From Pseudomonas sp. dw_358 (GTDB lineage: Bacteria; Pseudomonadota; Gammaproteobacteria; Pseudomonadales; Pseudomonadaceae): DNA of 64,000 nucleotides. The stretch covers positions 1 through 64,000 of the forward strand of contig NZ_JAAVUX010000016.1 of NCBI RefSeq assembly GCF_018449655.1. Reading direction: 5' to 3'. The number at the start of each line of letters is the position of its first letter. Within the stretch, counting starts at the first letter, position 1. The notes under the pieces were generated by a model. The model did no database searches. It saw nothing but the letters and a program-made list of their open reading frames with translations, and was not told where the DNA came from. A program made the position numbers and the translations under genes. Of the stretch, positions 43,266 to 51,790 are shown piece after piece.

Positions 43266-44141
43266 ATGAAAGCAGGATTCATCGGGCTCGGTAACATGGG
43301 CAGCGCGATTGCCCTTCACCTGATCAAGGCCGGCCATCAGGTCAGCGTCTGGAACCGTTCGCCCGGCAAGGATGATGCCCTCCTGGCCGCTGGCGCCACC
43401 CGCGCGGCCAGCCCCGCCGACGCGGCCGAGGCCGATGTGGTGCTGAGCATGCTGGCCGATGACGCGGCGGTTCAGGCCGTGGTATTCGGTGAACACGGCA
43501 CTTTGTCCAGCAGTGCCAAGGCCGTGCATGTGTCCCTGAGCACCATCAGTATCGAACTGGCCGATCACCTCGCCGAGACGCACCGCCAGGCCGGTCGCGA
43601 CTACGTCAGTGCGCCGGTGTTTGGCCGCCCCGCCGCTGCTCAGGCGGCAAAACTGTTCATCGCCGCCGCCGGCAAACCCGCTGCGCTGAGCCTGTGTGCG
43701 CCTTTGTTCGATGCCATCAGCCAGCGCGTCTTCACCATCGGCGAGACACCGAGCATGGCCAACGTGGTCAAGCTCAGCGGCAACTTCATGATCATGGCCG
43801 CCGTCGAAGCCATGGCCGAAGCCATGGCCCTGTGCGAAAAATCCGGGGTCGAAAAAAGCACCCTGTTCGAGGTGCTGACCAACACTCTGTTCAACGCTCC
43901 GGTGTACAAGACCTACGGTGAAATCCTCGTTCAGGAGCGCTATCGCCCTGCCGGCTTTGCCGCGCCCCTGGGGCTCAAGGACATGACCCTGGTGGGCAGC
44001 GCCGCCCAGCGCGTCGGCGTGCCGATGCCGGTGCTGGGGGTGGTGCGCGACCACCTGATCGAGACCATTGCCTGCGAAGGGCCTGACATCGATTGGTCGG
44101 GGGTGGGTCTTACGGTCAGCAAACACGCCGGTTTGAAGTAA
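43266..44141 (+). CDS. NAD(P)-dependent beta-hydroxyacid dehydrogenase (3-hydroxyisobutyrate dehydrogenase-like)
   Basis: A 291-residue reductase of the 3-HIBADH family. The nucleotide motif GFIGLGNMGSAIALHLIKAG opens the protein, the substrate loop is DYVSAPVFGRPAAAQAAKLF, and the catalytic lysine sits in NVVKLSGNFMIMAAVEAMAE. GxGxxG plus Asn-Arg after the second strand (VWNRSPGK) suggests NADP. The ATG at 43266 has GAGGAG. It precedes the LysR gene by 105 bp on the same strand. The substrate may be a semialdehyde. Confidence 0.87.
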   Translation: MKAGFIGLGNMGSAIALHLIKAGHQVSVWNRSPGKDDALLAAGATRAASPADAAEADVVLSMLADDAAVQAVVFGEHGTLSSSAKAVHVSLSTISIELADHLAETHRQAGRDYVSAPVFGRPAAAQAAKLFIAAAGKPAALSLCAPLFDAISQRVFTIGETPSMANVVKLSGNFMIMAAVEAMAEAMALCEKSGVEKSTLFEVLTNTLFNAPVYKTYGEILVQERYRPAGFAAPLGLKDMTLVGSAAQRVGVPMPVLGVVRDHLIETIACEGPDIDWSGVGLTVSKHAGLK

Positions 44142-44246
44142 GCGGTCGGCCGGCCGGGCAATCACGCACAATCCGACGCTGCACAAATTCCCCAACCGGA
44201 TTATTCTGTCGGCTGATCTCTTCAGCTGAAAGTATGTGAGCCGCTC

Positions 44247-45137
44247 ATGAAAATCGATGACATGGACGCTTTTGTCGCCGTCGTCCGCTGCCAGTCGACC
44301 AACCTTGCCGCCGAAGCCCTGCAATTGACTCAGCCGGCGATCACCCGTCGCCTGCAGAATTTCGAGCAGGACCTGGGCGCCATTCTGCTGGACCGCCAGA
44401 CCAAACCCCTCAAGCCCACCCCCATGGGCTGGCGGGTCTACGAGCAATGCAAGGCCATCTTGCGCGAGATCGATTCACTGCGTGAGCTGGTGGCCAACGA
44501 CAGCGCCCCCAGTGGCACCTTGCGCCTGGGCGTGCCCCAGACCCTGGGCGATGTGGTGTTGCTCGAAGCCCTGGCACAGATTCGCCACAGCTACCCGGAC
44601 CTGCGCACCCAAGTGGTCAGCGGCTGGGGCAGCAGCCTGATCGCACGCATGGAAAACGGCGACCTCGATGCCGCCGCCGCACTGTTTCCCAGCGGCAAGA
44701 TCTTCCCCGAAGGCATCGCCAGCCAGTCATTGGGGCACATGGCCCTGCAAGTGGTGGCCGCCAAGGGCTCGGTGGGCAAGCGCCACCTCAAACTCAAGGA
44801 TTGCTACACCCGCGGCTGGGTCCTCAACCCCGACGGCTGCGGTTTCCGCGCAGGCCTGCAACGGGCGCTGAGCGAGCAAGGGCTGTCCATGCAGATCAAT
44901 CTGGAAACCTTCGGGACCGAGCTGCAACTGGGCCTGGTGGCCAGCGGTCAGGGCCTGGGACTGGTGCCCGAGCCGCTGCTGGCGCTGAGCGAACACCGCG
45001 AACTGCTGGAAGTGGTCAACCTCACCGATTTCAAACCACAGGTCGATCTGTGGCTGTTTCATCCGCGTTACCTGGGCAACCTGCAGGAAGCGGTGGAAGT
45101 GTTCGGCGCAGCGGCCGCCAGCCAGCTGCAGGGCTAA
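44247..45137 (+). CDS. LysR-family transcriptional regulator
   Basis: A 296-residue LysR protein with an N-terminal helix-turn-helix (DDMDAFVAVVRCQSTNLAAE, then LQLTQPAITRRLQNFEQDLG) and an effector domain starting at LRLGVPQTLGDVVLLEAL. It lies directly upstream of, and in the same direction as, the acyl-CoA-dehydrogenase-like gene and the first dipeptide-type importer, with an AT-rich 174-bp gap. It is the natural candidate regulator of that operon. Confidence 0.9.
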   Translation: MKIDDMDAFVAVVRCQSTNLAAEALQLTQPAITRRLQNFEQDLGAILLDRQTKPLKPTPMGWRVYEQCKAILREIDSLRELVANDSAPSGTLRLGVPQTLGDVVLLEALAQIRHSYPDLRTQVVSGWGSSLIARMENGDLDAAAALFPSGKIFPEGIASQSLGHMALQVVAAKGSVGKRHLKLKDCYTRGWVLNPDGCGFRAGLQRALSEQGLSMQINLETFGTELQLGLVASGQGLGLVPEPLLALSEHRELLEVVNLTDFKPQVDLWLFHPRYLGNLQEAVEVFGAAAASQLQG

Positions 45138-45311
45138 AACGAATACATTGCGTTGTTTGCATATTGAAATAACTCATTGATTCTATAAACACATAATTAG
45201 CTTATATCTAAAAAGCCTTTTACAGCTCACATACAGAAGCTTACGGTCTTAAAGAACGCGCCGCCTGTCCCGCACAGCGCGGCCACGGACTCCCTGACCG
45301 ATGAGTGCCCC
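45138..45311 (+). promoter_or_regulatory. AT-rich promoter region of the first importer operon
   Basis: About 45140-45240 is far richer in A and T than its surroundings, with repeated TTAT/ATAA boxes (for example TTGATTCTATAAACACATAA). This is the likely promoter and LysR-binding region for the flavoprotein and importer genes. No single operator can be defined by eye. Confidence 0.4.
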
Positions 45312-46457
45312 ATGAGCGCCCCTCTCCCTTTCGCAAGCCCTGACTCGCTGGCCCGCCACCTGGACGAGATCACCCAGGCCCTGGCTGCCAATGCGCCGCT
45401 CTACGACCGCAGCGGGCAGTTTCCCCACGCCAACTTCGAACTGCTGCACCGCCACGGCCTGCTGGGCCTGGCCACCGCACCGAGCTATGGCGGAGGCGGT
45501 GCCGACCTGGCCACCGCGCGCCAGGTTATCAGCGCCGTGGGCAAAGGCTGCCCGGCCACCGCACTGATCCTGGTGATGCAGTACTTGCAGCATTTTCGTC
45601 TGGCGCAGAACGAGCGCTGGCCCGAGCACCTGCGCACACGTGTGGCCCGCGACGCGGTGGAAAACGGCGCGCTGATCAATGCCCTGCGGGTCGAACCGGA
45701 ACTGGGCACGCCGGCCCGTGGCGGCCTGCCTGCCACGGTCGCCGCGCGCGCGCAGGATGGCTGGGTGCTCAACGGCCGCAAGATCTACTCCACCGGCAGC
45801 CATGGCCTGACCTGGCTGGTGGTCTGGGCCCGCAGCGACGATGCCGACCCGCTGGTGGGGGGCTGGCTGGTGCACAAGGACACCCCCGGTATCCGCATCG
45901 TCGATGACTGGGACCACTTGGGCATGCGCGCCACGTGCAGCCACGAAGTGCAGTTCGACAACGTCCGCGTGCCGCTGGACCACGCCGTCAGCGTCAGCCC
46001 GTTCAGCGCGCCCCGGGCCGAACTGGACGGCGAAGCGCTGGTGTGGATGGCGGTGCTGTTGCCGGCGCTGTACGACGGCGTGGCCCAGACGGCACGGGAT
46101 TGGCTGGTGCAGTTCCTCAAGAGCCGCACGCCCTCCAACCTCGGCGCGCCTCTGGCCAGCTTGCCGCGCTTTCAAGAAGTGGTCGGGCGCATCGACACCC
46201 TGCTGTTCAACAACCGCGCCTTGCTGGATGCCGCCGTGGCCGGGCCGAGCTCGGCGCAACACGCCGGGCAACTCAAGCACCTGGTCAGCAGCAACGCCAT
46301 CGCGGCGGTGGAACTGGCCGTACAGGCCGCCGGCAACCCGGGCCTGTCGCGCAACAATCCGCTGGAGCGGCATTACCGCGACGTGCTGTGCAGCCGCATC
46401 CACACCCCGCAGGACGACGCCGTACTGGCGGCGGCCGGCCGCCTGGCGCTGCTCTGA
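45312..46457 (+). CDS. Acyl-CoA dehydrogenase-fold flavoprotein (possible DszC/SfnB-type monooxygenase)
   Basis: A 381-residue protein of the acyl-CoA dehydrogenase fold. N-terminal FELLHRHGLLGLATAPSYGG, GWVLNGRKIYSTGSHGLTWL and IVDDWDHLGMRATCSHEVQF form the flavin and substrate core. The C-terminus (NPLERHYRDVLCSRIHTPQD) resembles the Arg/His-rich end of DszC/SfnB-like flavin monooxygenases rather than beta-oxidation enzymes with a catalytic Glu. It heads a dipeptide-type importer operon, so it probably oxidises the imported compound. An organosulfur or N-containing substrate is a guess. Confidence 0.8.
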   Translation: MSAPLPFASPDSLARHLDEITQALAANAPLYDRSGQFPHANFELLHRHGLLGLATAPSYGGGGADLATARQVISAVGKGCPATALILVMQYLQHFRLAQNERWPEHLRTRVARDAVENGALINALRVEPELGTPARGGLPATVAARAQDGWVLNGRKIYSTGSHGLTWLVVWARSDDADPLVGGWLVHKDTPGIRIVDDWDHLGMRATCSHEVQFDNVRVPLDHAVSVSPFSAPRAELDGEALVWMAVLLPALYDGVAQTARDWLVQFLKSRTPSNLGAPLASLPRFQEVVGRIDTLLFNNRALLDAAVAGPSSAQHAGQLKHLVSSNAIAAVELAVQAAGNPGLSRNNPLERHYRDVLCSRIHTPQDDAVLAAAGRLALL

Positions 46458-46505
46458 GCATTTTTTCGTACTTTTCGCGTAACCCCTGACACAAGGACGC
46501 GCCCC

Positions 46506-48137
46506 ATGGGCCTGACACGAATTCCGACCCGCTGGCTGTTCACCTTGGGGGCCACCGCAGCCCTGCTGGGCTGCTCGCCCGCCGCTGAGCAGCACGCCAA
46601 CAGCCACATCCTCAAGGTCGCGTTTTTCCGCGACAACACCACCCTGGTCAGCCTGGACCCGTTCCAGGTTTACTGGCTCGAACACCGCGTGGTGCTGCGC
46701 AACGTCGCCGAATCCCTGACCGATCAAAAACCCGACGATGGCTCGATCATCCCTTGGCTGGCCGCCAGCTGGGACATCAGCCCCGACGCACTGCAATACA
46801 CCTTCCACCTGCGCAAGGACGTCACCTTCAGCAATGGCACCCGCTTCGATGCCCACGCGGTGAAGACCGCCTTCGACAGCGACAAGGCGTTCGCCCAGCA
46901 ACTGCCCTCGACGTTCGGTGCCACCTACCTGGCCGGCTACGACCATGCCGAGATCGTGGACGACTTCACGATCAAATTGGTGCTATCGCGGCCCAACGCC
47001 GGCTTCTTGCAAGCCACTTCCACCACCAACCTCGCCATCCTCGCTCCTGAAAGCTACGCCAAGACTGCCAAGGAGCGATCGCTGGGCGCGATCATCGGTA
47101 CCGGACCGTTCGTGCTGGAACACTACACCCCGGAGTCGGACCTGCGCCTGCTCAAGCGCAAGGGCTATGCCTGGCCGTCGGCCAGCGTTCAGAACAAGGG
47201 CGAAGCCCATCTGGACGAAGTGGACGTGACCTACGTGCCTGAAGACAGTGTGCGCAATGGTCAATTCGTCCAGGGCCAGGTGGACATTCTCTGGCCGCGG
47301 GCGCCGTTCTCCGACATCGACAGCAAGCTGTTCGTGTCCAAGGGCGCGACCATCCAGAGCCGTTCTCTGCCGGGGCCGGCCTTCAACCTCTACCCCAACA
47401 CCCGTGACGAACGGATTCTGGGCGATGCCGTGGTGCGCCAGGCCTTGCAAAAGGCCATAGACCGCAAGACCTACGCGGCGACCCTCTACAACGCCCAGTT
47501 TCCCGTGGTCAGCGGGGTCTACGACACCACCACGCCGTATTACCGGAACCAGAGCGCGCTGCTGGCCTACGACCCGGCCGGTGCGCGACAACTGCTCGAC
47601 CACGACGGCTGGACCCTGGCCGCCGACGGCCATCGCTACAAGAACGGCAAGGCGCTCACGCTGACTTACAACATCCCGGTAGTCGAGTCCGCCGGGGATG
47701 TGCTGCTGCAGGATCAACTGCGCCAGGTGGGCATCGACATGAAACTCAACGTGCTGACCACCGCCGACTGGGCGGCCGCCAATGCGGCAGGCCGTTACGA
47801 CTTGACCCTGGCGTACATGACCCGCGCCGACCCGATCATCCTGCAGACCATTCTCGACCCGCGCAGCGCCAACAGCGCCACCGTGGCCACCCACCTTTAC
47901 AGCCCGCAGGCCCTGCCCAAGGCTGAAGCGCTGTTCGACGCCGGCATGACCGCCACCGCCAGCGACCAGCGCGCTCAGGCCTACGGCGCGCTGCAGGACT
48001 TGTTGCTCCAGCAGAACTCGACGTTCCCGATCTACGAACGCCTGTGGCAGGCCGCGACTGGGCCACGGGTGCAGAACTTCCGCTGGACCGCCGAGGGCTT
48101 CGCCTTGTTCAACGATATCGAGATCAAGAAATCATGA
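46506..48137 (+). CDS. Dipeptide/nickel-type ABC transporter substrate-binding lipoprotein
   Basis: A 543-residue binding protein of the DppA/OppA family. The signal ends in a lipobox (ALLGC, Cys23), so the protein should be lipid-anchored. Family blocks are VVLRNVAESLTDQKPDDGSI, WDISPDALQYTFHLRKDVTF, GTGPFVLEHYTPE and VVRQALQKAIDRKTYAATLY. The stop overlaps the first permease start by four bases. The ligand is not known; the flavoprotein partner makes a non-peptide compound possible. Confidence 0.92.
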   Translation: MGLTRIPTRWLFTLGATAALLGCSPAAEQHANSHILKVAFFRDNTTLVSLDPFQVYWLEHRVVLRNVAESLTDQKPDDGSIIPWLAASWDISPDALQYTFHLRKDVTFSNGTRFDAHAVKTAFDSDKAFAQQLPSTFGATYLAGYDHAEIVDDFTIKLVLSRPNAGFLQATSTTNLAILAPESYAKTAKERSLGAIIGTGPFVLEHYTPESDLRLLKRKGYAWPSASVQNKGEAHLDEVDVTYVPEDSVRNGQFVQGQVDILWPRAPFSDIDSKLFVSKGATIQSRSLPGPAFNLYPNTRDERILGDAVVRQALQKAIDRKTYAATLYNAQFPVVSGVYDTTTPYYRNQSALLAYDPAGARQLLDHDGWTLAADGHRYKNGKALTLTYNIPVVESAGDVLLQDQLRQVGIDMKLNVLTTADWAAANAAGRYDLTLAYMTRADPIILQTILDPRSANSATVATHLYSPQALPKAEALFDAGMTATASDQRAQAYGALQDLLLQQNSTFPIYERLWQAATGPRVQNFRWTAEGFALFNDIEIKKS

Positions 48138-49084
48138 CCCGCTATGTGCTCGGCCGTATCGGCCAGGCGGTGCTGGTGCTATGGGGCGCCTACACCGTGG
48201 CTTACCTCATTCTCTACTGCCTGCCGGGTGACCCTCTGTCGATGATGCTCAGCGCCTCGGGGGTGGAGATCGATTCGCTGTCCGCCGGCGATCTGGCCAA
48301 GGCTCGGGCCTATTACGGCCTCGATCAGAGCGCCCTGCACCGCTACCTGAGCCTGTTGTGGGGCGCAGTGCACGGCGACTTCGGCCAGTCGATCTCGCTC
48401 AACCGCAGCGTCGGCAGCCTGTTGGCCGAGCGCCTGCCGCAGACCCTGCAACTGGCAGGGCTGGCGATTCTACTGTCGCTGGCGGGCGGCATTGGCTTGG
48501 GCTACCTGGCCGCCTACGTACGCTGGCGCCCCCTGCAACAGCTGCTGGCGCGGGTGCCGTCCCTGGGATTTTCGGTGCCGGTGTTCTGGATGGGCCTGTT
48601 GCTGATCCAGGTCTTCGCGTTCAGCCTCAATTGGTTGCCCTCCACCGGCAACCAGGGTTTTTCCAGTCTCATCCTGCCGGCGATAACCCTGGCGATTCCG
48701 AGCGCAGCGGTCTATGCCCAGGTTTTGCTGCGCGGTTTTCAGGGGGTATGGCAGGAGTCCTACATCGTCACCGCCTACGCCAAAGGCTTGAGCCGGGCCA
48801 AGGTGCAACTGCGGCATGGCTTCAAGAACGCCGCGCTGCCGCTGCTGACCTTGATCGGCCTGCAGGTGGGAAACACGGCCTCGGGCGCGGTGCTGGTGGA
48901 GACCATCTTTGCCCGCACCGGCATCGGCCGGCTGGCCCAGGAAGCCGTGTTGCGCCAGGACATTCCGGTGGTGCTGGCCATCGTCAGCGTCTCGGCCGCC
49001 GCCTTCGTCGTGGTCAACCTGGTGGTCGACCTGCTGTACCCCGCTCTTGACCCGCGTATCACCCACACGCCGAGGATTGCCTGA
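48134..49084 (+). CDS. ABC transporter permease, DppB-like
   Basis: A 316-residue inner-membrane permease with six hydrophobic segments. The opening TRYVLGRIGQAVLVLWGAYT, the LPGDPLSMMLS loop and the coupling motif AKGLSRAKVQLRHGFKNAALPLL are typical of the DppB/OppB group. It starts inside the stop of the binding-protein gene and ends sharing one base with the second permease, which indicates coupled translation. Confidence 0.93.
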   Translation: MTRYVLGRIGQAVLVLWGAYTVAYLILYCLPGDPLSMMLSASGVEIDSLSAGDLAKARAYYGLDQSALHRYLSLLWGAVHGDFGQSISLNRSVGSLLAERLPQTLQLAGLAILLSLAGGIGLGYLAAYVRWRPLQQLLARVPSLGFSVPVFWMGLLLIQVFAFSLNWLPSTGNQGFSSLILPAITLAIPSAAVYAQVLLRGFQGVWQESYIVTAYAKGLSRAKVQLRHGFKNAALPLLTLIGLQVGNTASGAVLVETIFARTGIGRLAQEAVLRQDIPVVLAIVSVSAAAFVVVNLVVDLLYPALDPRITHTPRIA

Positions 49085-49989
49085 TGCCTGCTGCCCGTTC
49101 GACCCTGATCGATGGTTTCAGCTCCCCTGTAGCCGCCGCGCCCGAGTGGCGACCACGCAGCCGCTGGCAGCGTAGCTGGCAGGCAGCGGCGCCGTTGCTG
49201 CGCCGCCCCGGTTTTGTACTGGCTCTGGCCGTGGTGCTGTTTGCCCTGATCAGCGCGCTGGCCCCCTCGCTGCTCAGCCACACCGACCCGTACGCCACGG
49301 CGCCGCTGGCCAAGCTGACATCGCCCAACTTCACGCACTGGTTCGGCACCGATGAACTGGGTCGCGACCTCTACAGCCGGGTGGTGTACGGCTCGCGGCT
49401 GTCGGTGGCGGCCGCCTTCCTGGCGGTGGGCATTGCCTTGATCGGCGGCCTGGGCCTGGGCATCGTCGCCGGGTTCGCGGGTGGCCGGCTGGACACCGTA
49501 CTGATGCGCCTGATCGACGTCATGTTGGCCCTGCCTGGCCTGTTGCTGGCGCTGGCCATCGTCACCGCCATCGGTTTCGGTACCGTGCCGGTGGCCATCG
49601 CGGTGGGCGTCGGCATCATTCCAGGCTTTGCCCGCACCACCCGCGCCGAAGTGCTGCGCATCAAGACCTTGCCTTACGTCGAAGCCGCGCGCCTGGGCGG
49701 CGCCAGCTGGACCCGGACCCTGCTGCGCCACGTGTTGCCCAACGCCTGGGGACCGGTGGCCGTGCTGGCCACCCTGGATTTCGGCGCCGCCATCCTCGCC
49801 ACCGCCGGCTTGAGTTTCCTCGGCTTCGGCGCCGCTCCACCGGCGGCCGAATGGGGCACCTTGATCGCCAACGGCCGCACCTTTCTGATGACCGCGCCCT
49901 GGGTCTCGCTGCTGCCGGGGCTGTTTCTGGTGGCCGTGGTGTTCAGCGTCAATCACATAGCCCGCACCCTCGAGGAAAGCCCGCGATGA
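49084..49989 (+). CDS. ABC transporter permease, DppC-like
   Basis: A 301-residue inner-membrane permease. The long cytoplasmic N-terminus is followed by HWFGTDELGRDLYSRVVYGS, the hallmark of DppC/OppC proteins, and by the coupling region EAARLGGASWTRTLLRHVLP. It pairs with the preceding permease. It overlaps the ATPase gene by four bases. Confidence 0.93.
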   Translation: MPAARSTLIDGFSSPVAAAPEWRPRSRWQRSWQAAAPLLRRPGFVLALAVVLFALISALAPSLLSHTDPYATAPLAKLTSPNFTHWFGTDELGRDLYSRVVYGSRLSVAAAFLAVGIALIGGLGLGIVAGFAGGRLDTVLMRLIDVMLALPGLLLALAIVTAIGFGTVPVAIAVGVGIIPGFARTTRAEVLRIKTLPYVEAARLGGASWTRTLLRHVLPNAWGPVAVLATLDFGAAILATAGLSFLGFGAAPPAAEWGTLIANGRTFLMTAPWVSLLPGLFLVAVVFSVNHIARTLEESPR

Positions 49990-51611
49990 GCCTGTCACCC
50001 ACGCCGCTGATCGAGGTCGACGACCTGCACATCAGCTACTTCGCCAGTGCCCAGACTACCCATGCGGTGCGCGGCGTCTCCTTCAGCCTGGACCGCGGTG
50101 AAACCTTGGCCATCGTCGGCGAATCGGGATCGGGCAAATCCACTCTGGCCAGCGCCCTGCTCGGCCTGCTGCCCGGCAACGCTCGCCTGCAAAGCGGGCG
50201 CCTGCGCCTGGACGGTGCCGATGTGACCCATGCCAACGAGCGGCAGTGGCAGCGCCTGCGTGGCCGCACGCTCGGGCTGGTGCCGCAGGACCCGATGGTC
50301 AGCCTCAACCCGACCTTGCGCGTCGGCCAACAGATCGGCGAAGCGCTGGTTCAGGCCCAGGGGCAGCGCACTCCAGGCCTTGACGCCGACGTGCTGGAAT
50401 TGCTGACTCAGGTCGGCCTCGACCAACCGCTGTTGCGCGCCCGCCAGTACCCCCACGAGCTCTCCGGAGGCATGCGTCAGCGCGTGCTGATCGCCATCGC
50501 CCTTGCCGGTAATCCACGCCTGATCATCGCCGACGAACCCACCAGCGCCCTCGACGTGACCGTGCAGCGCAAGATCCTCGACCACCTGCAAGGGCTGGTG
50601 GCCGAGCGCGGGATTTCGTTGATCATCATCACCCACGACCTGGCCGTGGCGGCCGACCGCGCCGACCGCCTGCTGGTGATGAAGGGCGGCGAGCTGATCG
50701 AACAGGGGCCGCCGTCCAGCGTCATCGACCACCCTGCGCAACCCTATACCCGCGCCTTGCTGGCCGCCGCACCGGCCTTCAACAGGCGCAGCCCGCCGGC
50801 GCCGCTTCCGGCCGCCAACCGTGCGCCGCTGCTGGCCTTGCACAACGTCGGCAAGGCGTTTGAGTTGCCCCGACGCACAGGCGAAGCAGACCGTTTCCAG
50901 GCCTTGCAGGGGGTCAGTCTGGAGGTCTATCCGGGCCAGACCGTGGCCATTGTCGGCGAGTCCGGTTCGGGCAAGAGCACCACCTTGCGCATCGCCTTGG
51001 GCCTGGAGAAACCCAGTACCGGCCGGGTGCTGTTTGACGGTCAAGACGTCACCGCTCTGGGCTGGCGCGAATTCAGGCCGCTGCGCCAGCGCATGCAACT
51101 GGTGCAGCAGAACCCCTTTGCGGCGCTGGACCCGCGCATGAGTATTTTCGAGAGCATCGTCGAGCCGTTGGTGTCGTTCGGCCGCCTCAAGGGTCGCGCA
51201 CTGGAACAGGCCGCCCGGCAACTGATCGAACGCGTGCACCTGCCAGTCGGCTACCTGGACCGCCTGCCACGGGAACTGTCCGGCGGCCAGCGCCAGCGCG
51301 TGGCCATCGCCCGTGCCTTGGCCTTGCAGCCTGAATTGCTGCTGCTCGACGAACCGGTGTCAGCGCTGGATGTGTCGGTGCAAGCGCAGATTCTCGACCT
51401 GCTGGCCGAGTTGCAGAGCGAGCTGGGGTTGGCGTATTTGCTGGTGTCCCATGACCTGGCGGTGGTGGCGAGCGTGGCGCATCGGGTGCTGGTATTGCGC
51501 AATGGGCAGGTGGTGGAGCAAGGGTCGACGGATGAAGTTTTTTTGAACCCACAGGCGGCCTATACCCAGGCGTTGTTGGCGGCGGTGCCCGGCGGGCGGC
51601 GGCGGGCTTGA
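49986..51611 (+). CDS. Dipeptide-type ABC transporter ATPase, two fused ABC domains
   Basis: A 541-residue ATPase with DppD-like and DppF-like halves in one chain. Half 1 has Walker A GESGSGKST near residue 46, signature LSGGMRQRVLIA and LIIADEPTSALDVT. Half 2 has a second GESGSGKST, LSGGQRQRVAIA and LLLLDEPVSALDVS. Each half ends with the oligopeptide-transporter tail that follows the H-loop. The ATG at 49986 overlaps the permease stop. It completes the first importer. Confidence 0.94.
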   Translation: MSLSPTPLIEVDDLHISYFASAQTTHAVRGVSFSLDRGETLAIVGESGSGKSTLASALLGLLPGNARLQSGRLRLDGADVTHANERQWQRLRGRTLGLVPQDPMVSLNPTLRVGQQIGEALVQAQGQRTPGLDADVLELLTQVGLDQPLLRARQYPHELSGGMRQRVLIAIALAGNPRLIIADEPTSALDVTVQRKILDHLQGLVAERGISLIIITHDLAVAADRADRLLVMKGGELIEQGPPSSVIDHPAQPYTRALLAAAPAFNRRSPPAPLPAANRAPLLALHNVGKAFELPRRTGEADRFQALQGVSLEVYPGQTVAIVGESGSGKSTTLRIALGLEKPSTGRVLFDGQDVTALGWREFRPLRQRMQLVQQNPFAALDPRMSIFESIVEPLVSFGRLKGRALEQAARQLIERVHLPVGYLDRLPRELSGGQRQRVAIARALALQPELLLLDEPVSALDVSVQAQILDLLAELQSELGLAYLLVSHDLAVVASVAHRVLVLRNGQVVEQGSTDEVFLNPQAAYTQALLAAVPGGRRRA

Positions 51612-51683
51612 GAGTGGGCGGCAGCTCCATGAGCGGGACTTCCAGAATACCCAAAATCCCCACACCTAAAAAACTAGTTGTGT

Positions 51684-51735
51684 TTGTCCACTATCCCATG
51701 TTTTGATAAAACCAAGCGCCGCTCAGACGGCGCTG
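51684..51735 (+). promoter_or_regulatory. Promoter candidate and leader hairpin of the second importer operon
   Basis: TTGTCC and TAAAAC with a 17-base spacer (51684-51712) could be the promoter. Just downstream AGCGCCG and CGGCGCT (51715-51734) form a 7-bp hairpin in the leader, which could attenuate transcription or end leftover transcription from the first importer. It lacks a T run. Confidence 0.4.
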
Positions 51736-51790
51736 CGCTTCCCTCCTCGCCTCACCCATTCTGCCCTCGCCGCCCTCGGGAAGTCAGAAC

